In this document: piece by piece, positions 32,496-38,802 of the stretch
How positions within the stretch are numbered: position 1 is the first letter of the stretch
How the letters are laid out: every line of letters begins with the position of its first letter
Assembly (NCBI RefSeq): GCF_002531725.1
Contig: NZ_NWSQ01000040.1
Span: 1-38,802 of the forward strand
Source: Rhizobium sp. L43
GTDB lineage: Bacteria; Pseudomonadota; Alphaproteobacteria; Rhizobiales; Rhizobiaceae
DNA length: 38,802 nucleotides
Direction of reading: 5' to 3'
Program-made: the position numbers and the translations under genes
Notes under the pieces: model-generated
The model's database searches: none
What the model saw: the letters and a program-made list of their open reading frames with translations, nothing else
Told to the model about the DNA's origin: nothing

Positions 32496-32796
32496 CGATC
32501 ACTTCTCCAGAACGCTTGGCCACACGGACCTTCTTGCCGTCAACAACCTTGAAACCGACGCGGGTCGGCTTGCCGTCCTTGTCGACGATTGCAACGTTGG
32601 ACAGGTGAACCGGGGCTTCCTTGTTGATGATGCCGGCTTCCTGGGTCTGCGTCTGGCGCTGGTGGCGCTTGACGACGTTGACGCCACGAACGACGGCACG
32701 ATCTTCCTTCGGCATGACCTGGACAACTTCGCCGGTACGGCCCTTGTCCTTGCCAGCGAGCATGACGACTTTGTCGCCCTTACGAATCTTCTGCAT
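32488..32796 (-). CDS. rplX: 50S ribosomal protein L24
   Basis: L24 (uL24), 102 aa, an early assembly initiator of the large subunit. The KOW motif opens the protein (KIRKGDKVVMLAGKDKGRTGEV). VRGVNVVKRHQ and a C-terminal KVVDGKKVRVAKRSGEVIDG complete it. It lies 11 bp after rplN and overlaps rplE by 8 bp. Confidence 0.98.
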   Translation of the reverse strand: MQKIRKGDKVVMLAGKDKGRTGEVVQVMPKEDRAVVRGVNVVKRHQRQTQTQEAGIINKEAPVHLSNVAIVDKDGKPTRVGFKVVDGKKVRVAKRSGEVIDG

Positions 32797-32807
32797 CGCT
32801 TCGCTCC

Positions 32808-33176
32808 TTACAGTACTTCGGGAGCCAGCGAGATGATCTTCATGTGGTTCTTGGCGCGAAGTTCGCGCGGAACCGGTCCGAAGATACGGGTGCCGATCGG
32901 CTCTTTTTTGTTGTCGATGAGGACTGCTGCGTTGGTGTCGAAGCGGATGACCGAGCCATCCGGACGGCGGATATCCTTGGCGGTGCGAACGACAACCGCC
33001 TTCATCACGTCACCCTTCTTCACACGGCCGCGCGGGATAGCTTCCTTGATCGAAACGACGATAACGTCGCCGATCGAGGCATACTTGCGCTTCGAGCCGC
33101 CCAGCACCTTGATGCACATGACACGACGTGCGCCGGAATTATCCGCGACGTCGAGGTTTGTTTGCATCTGAATCAT
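32808..33176 (-). CDS. rplN: 50S ribosomal protein L14
   Basis: L14 (uL14), 122 aa, at the subunit interface. MIQMQTNLDVADNSGARRVMC (N-terminal block), VKKGDVMKAVVVRTAK and the C-terminal RELRAKNHMKIISLAPEVL are conserved. It is separated from upstream rpsQ by an unusually wide 258-bp spacer; in many bacteria this junction is tight. Confidence 0.99.
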   Translation of the reverse strand: MIQMQTNLDVADNSGARRVMCIKVLGGSKRKYASIGDVIVVSIKEAIPRGRVKKGDVMKAVVVRTAKDIRRPDGSVIRFDTNAAVLIDNKKEPIGTRIFGPVPRELRAKNHMKIISLAPEVL

Positions 33177-33345
33177 ATCAGGTCGCCTTCTTGGTTTACC
33201 GGAATGGTTGGGCTAGCCCCCTACTCCGGCTTATGAAAATTTTCGCCGGCCGAGCTGCCATGACGGCAACACAGACGCGGCAATGCTGAATAGCGCGGGA
33301 TCGATCGTGCCAGGGTGGTTTCCCGAACGGGACCTTCCGTGCGCT

Positions 33346-33379
33346 CAAAGCAAAAGAACGCCCGGCATTCGAGCGTTCT
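33346..33379 (-). terminator. Terminator-like hairpin between rpsQ and rplN
   Basis: AGAACGC (33355-33361) and GCGTTCT (33373-33379) make a 7-bp perfect stem with an 11-nt loop that can pair further. On the minus strand TTTTGCTTTG follows directly. It sits about 56 bp after rpsQ inside the 258-bp spacer. The rest of that spacer (33177-33345) has a GGT/CCCG hairpin near 33318-33335 and a CCCCTACTCCGG copy at 33218, but no obvious gene. Confidence 0.65.
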
Positions 33380-33434
33380 GACGCTGCTTCATACAGATAT
33401 TTCGGCGAGACGCAAGGCCTCGCACAAAATTCTG

Positions 33435-33674
33435 TTACTGGCCCTGGGCGGAAATCACCGTCCAGCGCTTGTCCTTGGAGATCGGCGCGCATTCCTCGAT
33501 GGATACGGTATCGCCAATCTTGTACTGGTTGTTCTCGTCGTGGGCCTTGTACTTCTTGGAACGACGAACGGTCTTCTGGAGCAGCGGGTGAGCGAAACGA
33601 CGCTCGACGCGAACCACTACCGTCTTCTCGTTCTTGTCGCCAACGACGACGCCCTGCAGGATGCGCTTCGGCAT
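33435..33674 (-). CDS. rpsQ: 30S ribosomal protein S17
   Basis: S17 (uS17), 79 aa, an early-binding small-subunit protein with an OB fold. MPKRILQGVVVGDKNEKTVVV and HPLLQKTVRRSKKYKAHDE are the family blocks (about 1-21 and 28-46). The IEECAPISKDKRW end is typical. It lies 12 bp after rpmC. Confidence 0.98.
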   Translation of the reverse strand: MPKRILQGVVVGDKNEKTVVVRVERRFAHPLLQKTVRRSKKYKAHDENNQYKIGDTVSIEECAPISKDKRWTVISAQGQ

Positions 33675-33686
33675 ATTTTTCTTCCT

Positions 33687-33887
33687 TTAGGCCTTAACTT
33701 CTGCCGCCTTCTGGCGGGCAATGGTTTTCACGCGGGCGATGTCCTTGCGGACTTCGTTGATGCGCGAGGACTTTTCGAGCTGGCCGGTCGCCTTCTGGAA
33801 GCGCAGGTTGAACTGCTCCTTCTTCAGCTTGGCAAGCTCGTCCTTGAGTTGGTCGGCGGTGAACCCGCGAACATCTGAGGCTTTCAT
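33687..33887 (-). CDS. rpmC: 50S ribosomal protein L29
   Basis: L29 (uL29), 66 aa, a two-helix protein at the tunnel exit near the trigger-factor and signal-recognition-particle site. KDELAKLKKEQFNLRFQKATGQLE (about 15-38) and a following helix ending in ARVKTIARQKA match. It lies 11 bp after rplP. Confidence 0.98.
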   Translation of the reverse strand: MKASDVRGFTADQLKDELAKLKKEQFNLRFQKATGQLEKSSRINEVRKDIARVKTIARQKAAEVKA

Positions 33888-33898
33888 GAGCTCAATCC

Positions 33899-34312
33899 TT
33901 ACTCTGCAATGCGCTGAACGAAGCGCGTCTTGACCGAGAGCTTGGCAGAGCCGAGACGAAGCGCCTCACGGGCGATTTCTTCGCTGACACCGTCGATCTC
34001 GAACATCATACGGCCGGGCTTGACCTTGCATGCCCAGTATTCAACGGAGCCCTTACCCTTACCCATGCGGACTTCGGTCGGCTTTGCGGTTACCGGAACG
34101 TCCGGGAACACGCGGATCCATACACGGCCGGCGCGCTTCATGTAACGCGTGATCGCGCGGCGGGCCGCTTCGATCTCGCGCGCGTTGACGCGGTTGGGTT
34201 CCTGAGCCTTCAGGCCGAATTCGCCGAATGCCAGGTCAGAACCGCCCTTAGCGACGCCCTTGATGCGGCCCTTGAATTGCTTGCGGTACTTAGTACGCTT
34301 TGGCTGCAACAT
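33899..34312 (-). CDS. rplP: 50S ribosomal protein L16
   Basis: L16 (uL16), 137 aa, near the peptidyl-transferase centre and A site. MLQPKRTKYRKQFKGR at the start, ARRAITRYMKRAGRVWIRVFPD, and MGKGKGSVEYWACKVKPGRMMFEI (in the middle) are diagnostic. Length is close to the E. coli protein. It follows rpsC after a 38-bp spacer. Confidence 0.99.
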   Translation of the reverse strand: MLQPKRTKYRKQFKGRIKGVAKGGSDLAFGEFGLKAQEPNRVNAREIEAARRAITRYMKRAGRVWIRVFPDVPVTAKPTEVRMGKGKGSVEYWACKVKPGRMMFEIDGVSEEIAREALRLGSAKLSVKTRFVQRIAE

Positions 34313-34350
34313 TTTCTTACTTCTCCGAGCTTATCTTTCGCCAGCGCTAA

Positions 34351-35084
<734 letters not shown>

Positions 35085-35085
<1 letters not shown>

Positions 35086-35474
35086 TATGCGGCCTCCTCT
35101 ACTGCCTGCACTTCACGAACGACGATCGTCAGGTGCGCGAAGGGCTTTTCGATGCGCGACGCGCGACCGCGACCACGAGCGTGGAAACGCTTCATGACGA
35201 TCGACTTGCCGACATAGGCCTCGGCGACGACGAGAGCGTCGACGTCGAGATCGTGGTTGTTCTCGGCGTTGGCGATCGCAGATTCGAGCGTCTTCTTGAC
35301 GGCGCCTGCGATGCGCTTGCGGGAGAACTCCAGCTCAGCGAGTGCGCGCTCGACCTTCTTGCCACGGATAGCCGCAGCAACCAGGTTGAGCTTCTGGGGG
35401 CTGACGCGGAGCGTGCGGGCGACTGCTTGCGCCTCGTTGTCCTTCAGCCGGCGTTCGGCTTTTGCCTTGCCCAT
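35085..35474 (-). CDS. rplV: 50S ribosomal protein L22
   Basis: L22 (uL22), 129 aa, whose beta-hairpin lines the exit tunnel near the macrolide site. VSPQKLNLVAAAIRGKKVERAL, AENNHDLDVDALVVAEAYVGKS and the hairpin HARGRGRASRIEKPFAHLTIVV (about 99-120) are visible. It is longer than in E. coli because of N- and C-terminal extensions. It lies 2 bp after rpsS and shares a base with rpsC. Confidence 0.98.
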
Positions 35475-35476
35475 TG

Positions 35477-35755
35477 TTACTTCCTCTTCGCCTTCTTGTC
35501 CGCGCCGTGACCGTAGTAGGTGCGGGTCGGAGAGAATTCACCGAATTTGTGGCCGACCATGTCTTCATTGACGCTGACCGGGATATGCTTGCTGCCGTTG
35601 TAGACGCCGAAGGTAAGACCGACGAACTGCGGCAGGATCGTGGAGCGACGGCTCCAGATCTTGATCACTTCTGCACGTCCGCCTTCACGAACCTTCTCAG
35701 CCTTCTTGAGAAGATAGCCGTCAACGAACGGACCTTTCCATACTGAACGAGCCAT
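35477..35755 (-). CDS. rpsS: 30S ribosomal protein S19
   Basis: S19 (uS19), 92 aa, at the head of the small subunit with S13. ARSVWKGPFVDGYLLKK, IKIWSRRSTILPQFVGLTFGVYNG (about 31-54) and VGHKFGEFSPTRTYYGH are conserved; the length equals that of E. coli. It lies 15 bp after rplB. Confidence 0.99.
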   Translation of the reverse strand: MARSVWKGPFVDGYLLKKAEKVREGGRAEVIKIWSRRSTILPQFVGLTFGVYNGSKHIPVSVNEDMVGHKFGEFSPTRTYYGHGADKKAKRK

Positions 35756-35770
35756 TGGAGACTTCCTCTC

Positions 35771-36607
35771 TTACTTCTTACGCTGATGACGCGAGCGCAT
35801 GATCATCTTGTCGGTCGACTTGTTCGACCGGGTGCGCTTGCCCTTGGTCGGCTTGCCCCACGGGGTCACCGGATGGCGACCACCGGAGGTGCGGCCTTCA
35901 CCACCGCCGTGCGGATGGTCGACCGGGTTCATGACGACACCGCGGTTGTGCGGACGCTTGCCGCGCCAAACGGTACGACCGGCCTTGCCGTCGTTGATGT
36001 TGGCGTGATCAGGGTTGGAGACGGCGCCGATCGAAGCAAGGCAGGAGCCATGAACGAGACGCTGTTCACCGGAGTTCAGGCGAAGGATCGCCATGCCCTG
36101 GTCGCGGCCGACGAGCTGTGCGTAGCCACCGGCGGAGCGAGCGATCTGACCACCCTTGCCCGGCTTCATTTCCACGTTGTGGATGATGGAGCCGACCGGG
36201 ATATACTGCAGCGGCATGGTGTTGCCGGGCTTGACGTCGACAGCCTTCTCGGAAGCGATGACCTTGTCACCGGCAGCGAGGCGCTGAGGAGCGAGGATAT
36301 AAGCCTTCTCGCCGTCAGCATAGGTCACCAGCGCGATGAAAGCCGTGCGGTTCGGATCGTATTCGATACGCTCGACCGTGCCTTCGACGTCGAACTTGCG
36401 ACGCTTGAAGTCGATCAGACGGTAGGTGCGCTTGTGACCGCCGCCGATGAAGCGGGCGGTGATGCGGCCGAAGTTGTTACGACCGCCGCTCTTGGTCAGG
36501 CCTTCCGTCAGCGCCTTGACCGGCTTGCCCTTGTAGAGGGCCGAACGGTCGACGATGACCAGCTGGCGCTGGCTCGGGGTGATCGGATTGAATGTTTTCA
36601 ATGCCAT
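35771..36607 (-). CDS. rplB: 50S ribosomal protein L2
   Basis: L2 (uL2), 278 aa, needed for subunit joining and peptidyl transfer. MALKTFNPITPSQRQLV opens it, and the diagnostic NPVDHPHGGGEGRTSGGRHP, including the functional His region, lies near residues 221-245. The basic end GKRTRSNKSTDKMIMRSRHQ is typical. It lies 11 bp after rplW. Confidence 0.99.
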   Translation of the reverse strand: MALKTFNPITPSQRQLVIVDRSALYKGKPVKALTEGLTKSGGRNNFGRITARFIGGGHKRTYRLIDFKRRKFDVEGTVERIEYDPNRTAFIALVTYADGEKAYILAPQRLAAGDKVIASEKAVDVKPGNTMPLQYIPVGSIIHNVEMKPGKGGQIARSAGGYAQLVGRDQGMAILRLNSGEQRLVHGSCLASIGAVSNPDHANINDGKAGRTVWRGKRPHNRGVVMNPVDHPHGGGEGRTSGGRHPVTPWGKPTKGKRTRSNKSTDKMIMRSRHQRKK

Positions 36608-36618
36608 TTTCTTATACC

Positions 36619-36912
36619 TCAGAGACCGGTGGAGACGTCGATCGTCTGGCCTTCAGCCAGGGTCACAACAGCCTTCTTCACGTCCTTCTGCTTGCCGACG
36701 AAACCGCGGAACCGCTTGGTCTTGCCCTTGCGCAGCAGAGTGTTGACGGCCGTGACCTTGACGCCGAACAGCGCCTCGACAGCAGCCTTGATTTCCGGCT
36801 TCGTCGCCTGCTTGGCGACATTGAAAACAACCTGGTTGTTTTCGGAGACCAGCGTGGACTTTTCGGTGATCGCCGGAGAGACGATCACATCGTAGTGGCG
36901 AAGATCGGTCAC
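36619..36912 (-). CDS. rplW: 50S ribosomal protein L23
   Basis: L23 (uL23), 97 aa, the main docking site for trigger factor and the signal recognition particle at the tunnel exit. VSPAITEKSTLVSENNQVVF, EIKAAVEALFGVKVTAVNTL and KTKRFRGFVGKQKDVKKAVVTL (about 64-85) match. The start codon is GTG at 36912 and overlaps the rplD stop as GTGA, indicating coupled translation. Confidence 0.98.
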   Translation of the reverse strand: MTDLRHYDVIVSPAITEKSTLVSENNQVVFNVAKQATKPEIKAAVEALFGVKVTAVNTLLRKGKTKRFRGFVGKQKDVKKAVVTLAEGQTIDVSTGL

Positions 36913-37529
36913 TTGAATCGCTCCTCTAGCGCTTCAACCGCAGCCTTGGAAAGCACGAGCTTGCCGCGGCGCACGATGTCGTAAACGTTGATGCCCTGGA
37001 TCGGCAGAACATCGATGTTCGGGATGTTCTGAGCAGCGAGCTTGAAGTTGCCATCAAGTTCTGCGCCGCCGATGAAGAGGGCGTTGGTCAGGCCGAGCGT
37101 CTCGAATACGGACGCGAGAGCCTTGGTCTTGGCTTCGGCGGCAACCAGGTTGTCGATGACGATGACGTCATCGGCCTTGAACTTGGCCGAAAGGGCGTGG
37201 CGAAGGCCAAGTGCGCGAACCTTCTTCGGAAGGTCGTGCTCATGGCTGCGGACGACCGGGCCGTGAGCCTTGCCGCCGCCGCGGAACTGCGGAGCGCGAG
37301 CCGAATGGTGGCGGGCGCGGCCCGTACCCTTCTGCTTGTACATCTTGGCGCCGGTGCGCGAAACTTCAGCGCGGCCCTTTGCCTTGTGAGTGCCCTGCTG
37401 CTTCTTGGCAAGCTGCCAGCGGATGACGCGGGCGAGAATGTCTTCGCGGGGCTCGAGGCCGAAAATCGCATCAGAAAGAGAAACCTTCCCTGCGTCTTTT
37501 CCCTCGAGGGTCTTGACGTTGAATTCCAT
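36909..37529 (-). CDS. rplD: 50S ribosomal protein L4
   Basis: L4 (uL4), 206 aa, with an extended loop reaching the exit tunnel. The family blocks GTGRARHHSARAPQFRGGGKAHGP (about 71-94) and VVRSHEHDLPKKVRALGLRHALS follow one another. In E. coli L4 also represses its own S10 operon; no such site can be judged here. It lies 12 bp after rplC and overlaps rplW by 4 bp. Confidence 0.98.
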   Translation of the reverse strand: MEFNVKTLEGKDAGKVSLSDAIFGLEPREDILARVIRWQLAKKQQGTHKAKGRAEVSRTGAKMYKQKGTGRARHHSARAPQFRGGGKAHGPVVRSHEHDLPKKVRALGLRHALSAKFKADDVIVIDNLVAAEAKTKALASVFETLGLTNALFIGGAELDGNFKLAAQNIPNIDVLPIQGINVYDIVRRGKLVLSKAAVEALEERFK

Positions 37530-37541
37530 TGGTCCGGCTCC

Positions 37542-38183
37542 TTACTTCGCTGCCGACTTGACGGCATCGCGCACGATGATCCAGGCACCCTTGGAACCGG
37601 GCACTGCACCCTTGATCAGGATCAGACCGCGATCTTCATCGGTCGAAACCACTTCCAGGTTCTGAGTCGTTACGCGCGTCTGGCCCATGTGACCAGCCAT
37701 CTTCTTGTTCTTGAATACCTTGCCCGGATCCTGGCGCGAGCCGGTCGAACCGTGCGAGCGGTGCGATACCGACACACCGTGCGTGGCGCGCAGACCGCCG
37801 AAACCATGGCGCTTCATAGCACCGGCAAAACCCTTACCGATCGTCGTGCCCGTCACGTCGACGAGCTGACCGGCTGCAAAGTGACCGGCTTTAAGCTCAG
37901 TACCGATCTCCAGAAGATTGTCTTCGGAGACACGGAATTCCTGAAGCTTCGCCTTCGGCTCGACGTTGGCGACAGCAAAGTTGCCGCGCATCGCCTTCGA
38001 CGTGTTCTTCACCTTCGCCTGGCCGGCACCGAGCTGAACTGCGGTATAGCCATTCTTTTCGACAGTACGCGTGGCAACGACCTGGACGGCCTCCATGCGC
38101 AGTACCGTTACCGGGACATGCTCACCGGCGTCGTTATAGACGCGGGTCATTCCCACCTTCTGTGCAATCACACCTGAACGCAT
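37542..38183 (-). CDS. rplC: 50S ribosomal protein L3
   Basis: L3 (uL3), 213 aa, which starts large-subunit assembly and reaches the peptidyl-transferase centre. MRSGVIAQKVGMTRVYNDAG opens it. The loop GFAGAMKRHGFGGLRATHGVS and SHGSTGSRQDPGKVFKNKKMAGHMG (about 145-169) are diagnostic; the RQDPG stretch holds the Gln that is methylated in E. coli. The ATG at 38183 has AAGGA eight nt upstream; a GTG at 38201 would add six residues and is rejected. Confidence 0.98.
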   Translation of the reverse strand: MRSGVIAQKVGMTRVYNDAGEHVPVTVLRMEAVQVVATRTVEKNGYTAVQLGAGQAKVKNTSKAMRGNFAVANVEPKAKLQEFRVSEDNLLEIGTELKAGHFAAGQLVDVTGTTIGKGFAGAMKRHGFGGLRATHGVSVSHRSHGSTGSRQDPGKVFKNKKMAGHMGQTRVTTQNLEVVSTDEDRGLILIKGAVPGSKGAWIIVRDAVKSAAK

Positions 38184-38222
38184 CGGTTCAATCCTTCTCA
38201 CTCAGCCCGAAGACCCGAGGTC

Positions 38223-38531
38223 TCAGAGCTTGATCTCAACATCGACACCGGCGGCGAGATCGAGCTTCATCAGCGCGTCTACCGTCTGCGGGGTCGGGTC
38301 AACGATATCGAGAAGGCGCTTATGCGTGCGCATCTCGAACTGTTCGCGGCTCTTCTTGTCGATGTGCGGGGACCGGTTGACCGTAAACTTCTCGATGCGG
38401 GTCGGAAGCGGAACGGGGCCCCGGACGCTTGCACCGGTGCGCTTAGCCGTCGATACGATCTCGCGCGTGGAGGCATCGAGAATCCGGTGATCGAACGCCT
38501 TCAGGCGGATGCGGATATTCTGGCCGTTCAT
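38223..38531 (-). CDS. rpsJ: 30S ribosomal protein S10 / NusE
   Basis: S10 (uS10), 102 aa, a small-subunit head protein that also pairs with NusB in transcription antitermination. IRIRLKAFDHRILDAST, SVRGPVPLPTRIEKFTVNRSPH (about 36-57) and SREQFEMRTHKRLLDI are conserved. It heads the S10 part of the cluster, 154 bp after tuf and 39 bp before rplC. Confidence 0.99.
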   Translation of the reverse strand: MNGQNIRIRLKAFDHRILDASTREIVSTAKRTGASVRGPVPLPTRIEKFTVNRSPHIDKKSREQFEMRTHKRLLDIVDPTPQTVDALMKLDLAAGVDVEIKL

Positions 38532-38628
38532 TCGACTTTATCCTTGTGTCTGTTATCCGCGTGTCACCATTCAGGGACACGACTTACCTTCAGTTACGTT
38601 AGCGGGCCACCGGTTTCAAAGATCGAGA

Positions 38629-38650
38629 GGGACACCGAGATCGGCGTCCC
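38629..38650 (-). other. Stem-loop in the tuf-rpsJ spacer
   Basis: GGGACACCG (38629-38637) and CGGCGTCCC (38642-38650) pair with one A-C mismatch around a 4-nt loop. A second small dyad (TGGGCC / GGCCCA, 38662-38677) lies next to the tuf stop. Neither has a T-run, so transcription probably passes from tuf into rpsJ. Confidence 0.5.
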
Positions 38651-38685
38651 TATCCTTTCCTTGGGCCTGGTGGCCCAGCCGCTCA

Positions 38686-38802
38686 TTACTCGACGATCGA
38701 AGCAACGATACCGGCGCCGACGGTGCGGCCACCTTCGCGGATAGCGAAGCGCAGCTTTTCTTCCATCGCGATCGGAACGATCAGCTCGACGGCAACCGTG
38801 AC
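38686..38802 (-). CDS. tuf: Elongation factor Tu, C-terminal end only
   Basis: The last 38 codons and stop of EF-Tu, the GTPase that brings aminoacyl-tRNA to the ribosome. The frame is open at the right edge, so the gene continues outside the window. The translated end (LIVPIAMEEKLRFAIREGG, then RTVGAGIVASIVE) is the characteristic domain-3 terminus. Its position before rpsJ fits the str-S10 gene order (rpsL-rpsG-fusA-tuf-rpsJ). Rhizobia often carry two near-identical tuf copies, so the number (tufA or tufB) is left open. Confidence 0.98.
   Translation of the reverse strand, partial: VTVAVELIVPIAMEEKLRFAIREGGRTVGAGIVASIVE

Overview
The window looks like a chromosomal segment of an alphaproteobacterium of the Rhizobiales, most likely Rhizobium (R. 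etli / R. leguminosarum group). The support is the ribosomal-protein gene order (adk between secY and rpsM, no rpsD or rpmJ in the cluster), high-GC codon use, the long zinc-free S14, an htrA-rarA pair, and palindromic intergenic elements of a type I recall from Rhizobium genomes. The species call is inference; no database search was possible.

Left part (1-8.9 kb): a tightly overlapping minus-strand catabolic cluster. In transcription order it holds a LacI-family repressor (GTG start), a YdiF-type CoA-transferase, an enoyl-CoA hydratase, an aldehyde dehydrogenase and a sugar-type ABC substrate-binding protein that runs off the left edge. The 324 bp between lacI and a divergent PAS histidine kinase carry one perfect and one imperfect LacI-like palindrome. 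The kinase is followed by a peroxidase-related (AhpD-like) gene and has no adjacent response regulator.

Middle part (8.9-19.4 kb): single-gene or two-gene metabolic units. These are an HSL-type esterase homologue whose nucleophile serine codon reads glycine, a nucleoside 2-deoxyribosyltransferase-like gene converging on and overlapping a LysR regulator, a divergent SDR oxidoreductase, a ketopantoate reductase-like gene, a second secreted alpha/beta hydrolase, a 52-residue single-span membrane protein, a DUF1883 protein, the htrA-rarA pair (ATGA overlap), two adjacent palindromic repeats, a DUF1232 protein and an LprI-like secreted protein.

19.4-23.6 kb: ilvD (branched-chain amino-acid synthesis), the divergent msrP-msrQ periplasmic methionine sulfoxide repair pair, and a DUF2809 membrane protein.

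Right part (23.7-38.8 kb): the S10-spc-alpha ribosomal super-cluster, all on the minus strand. In transcription order it reads tuf (3' end only), rpsJ, rplC, rplD, rplW, rplB, rpsS, rplV, rpsC, rplP, rpmC, rpsQ, rplN, rplX, rplE, rpsN, rpsH, rplF, rplR, rpsE, rpmD, rplO, secY, adk, rpsM, rpsK, rpoA, rplQ, ending in a strong intrinsic terminator. Most junctions are tight, but several wide spacers contain stem-loops. Three of these (rpsQ/rplN, rplO/secY, rpsM/rpsK) have a T-run and look like internal terminators or attenuators. No RNA genes, insertion sequences or CRISPR arrays were seen.
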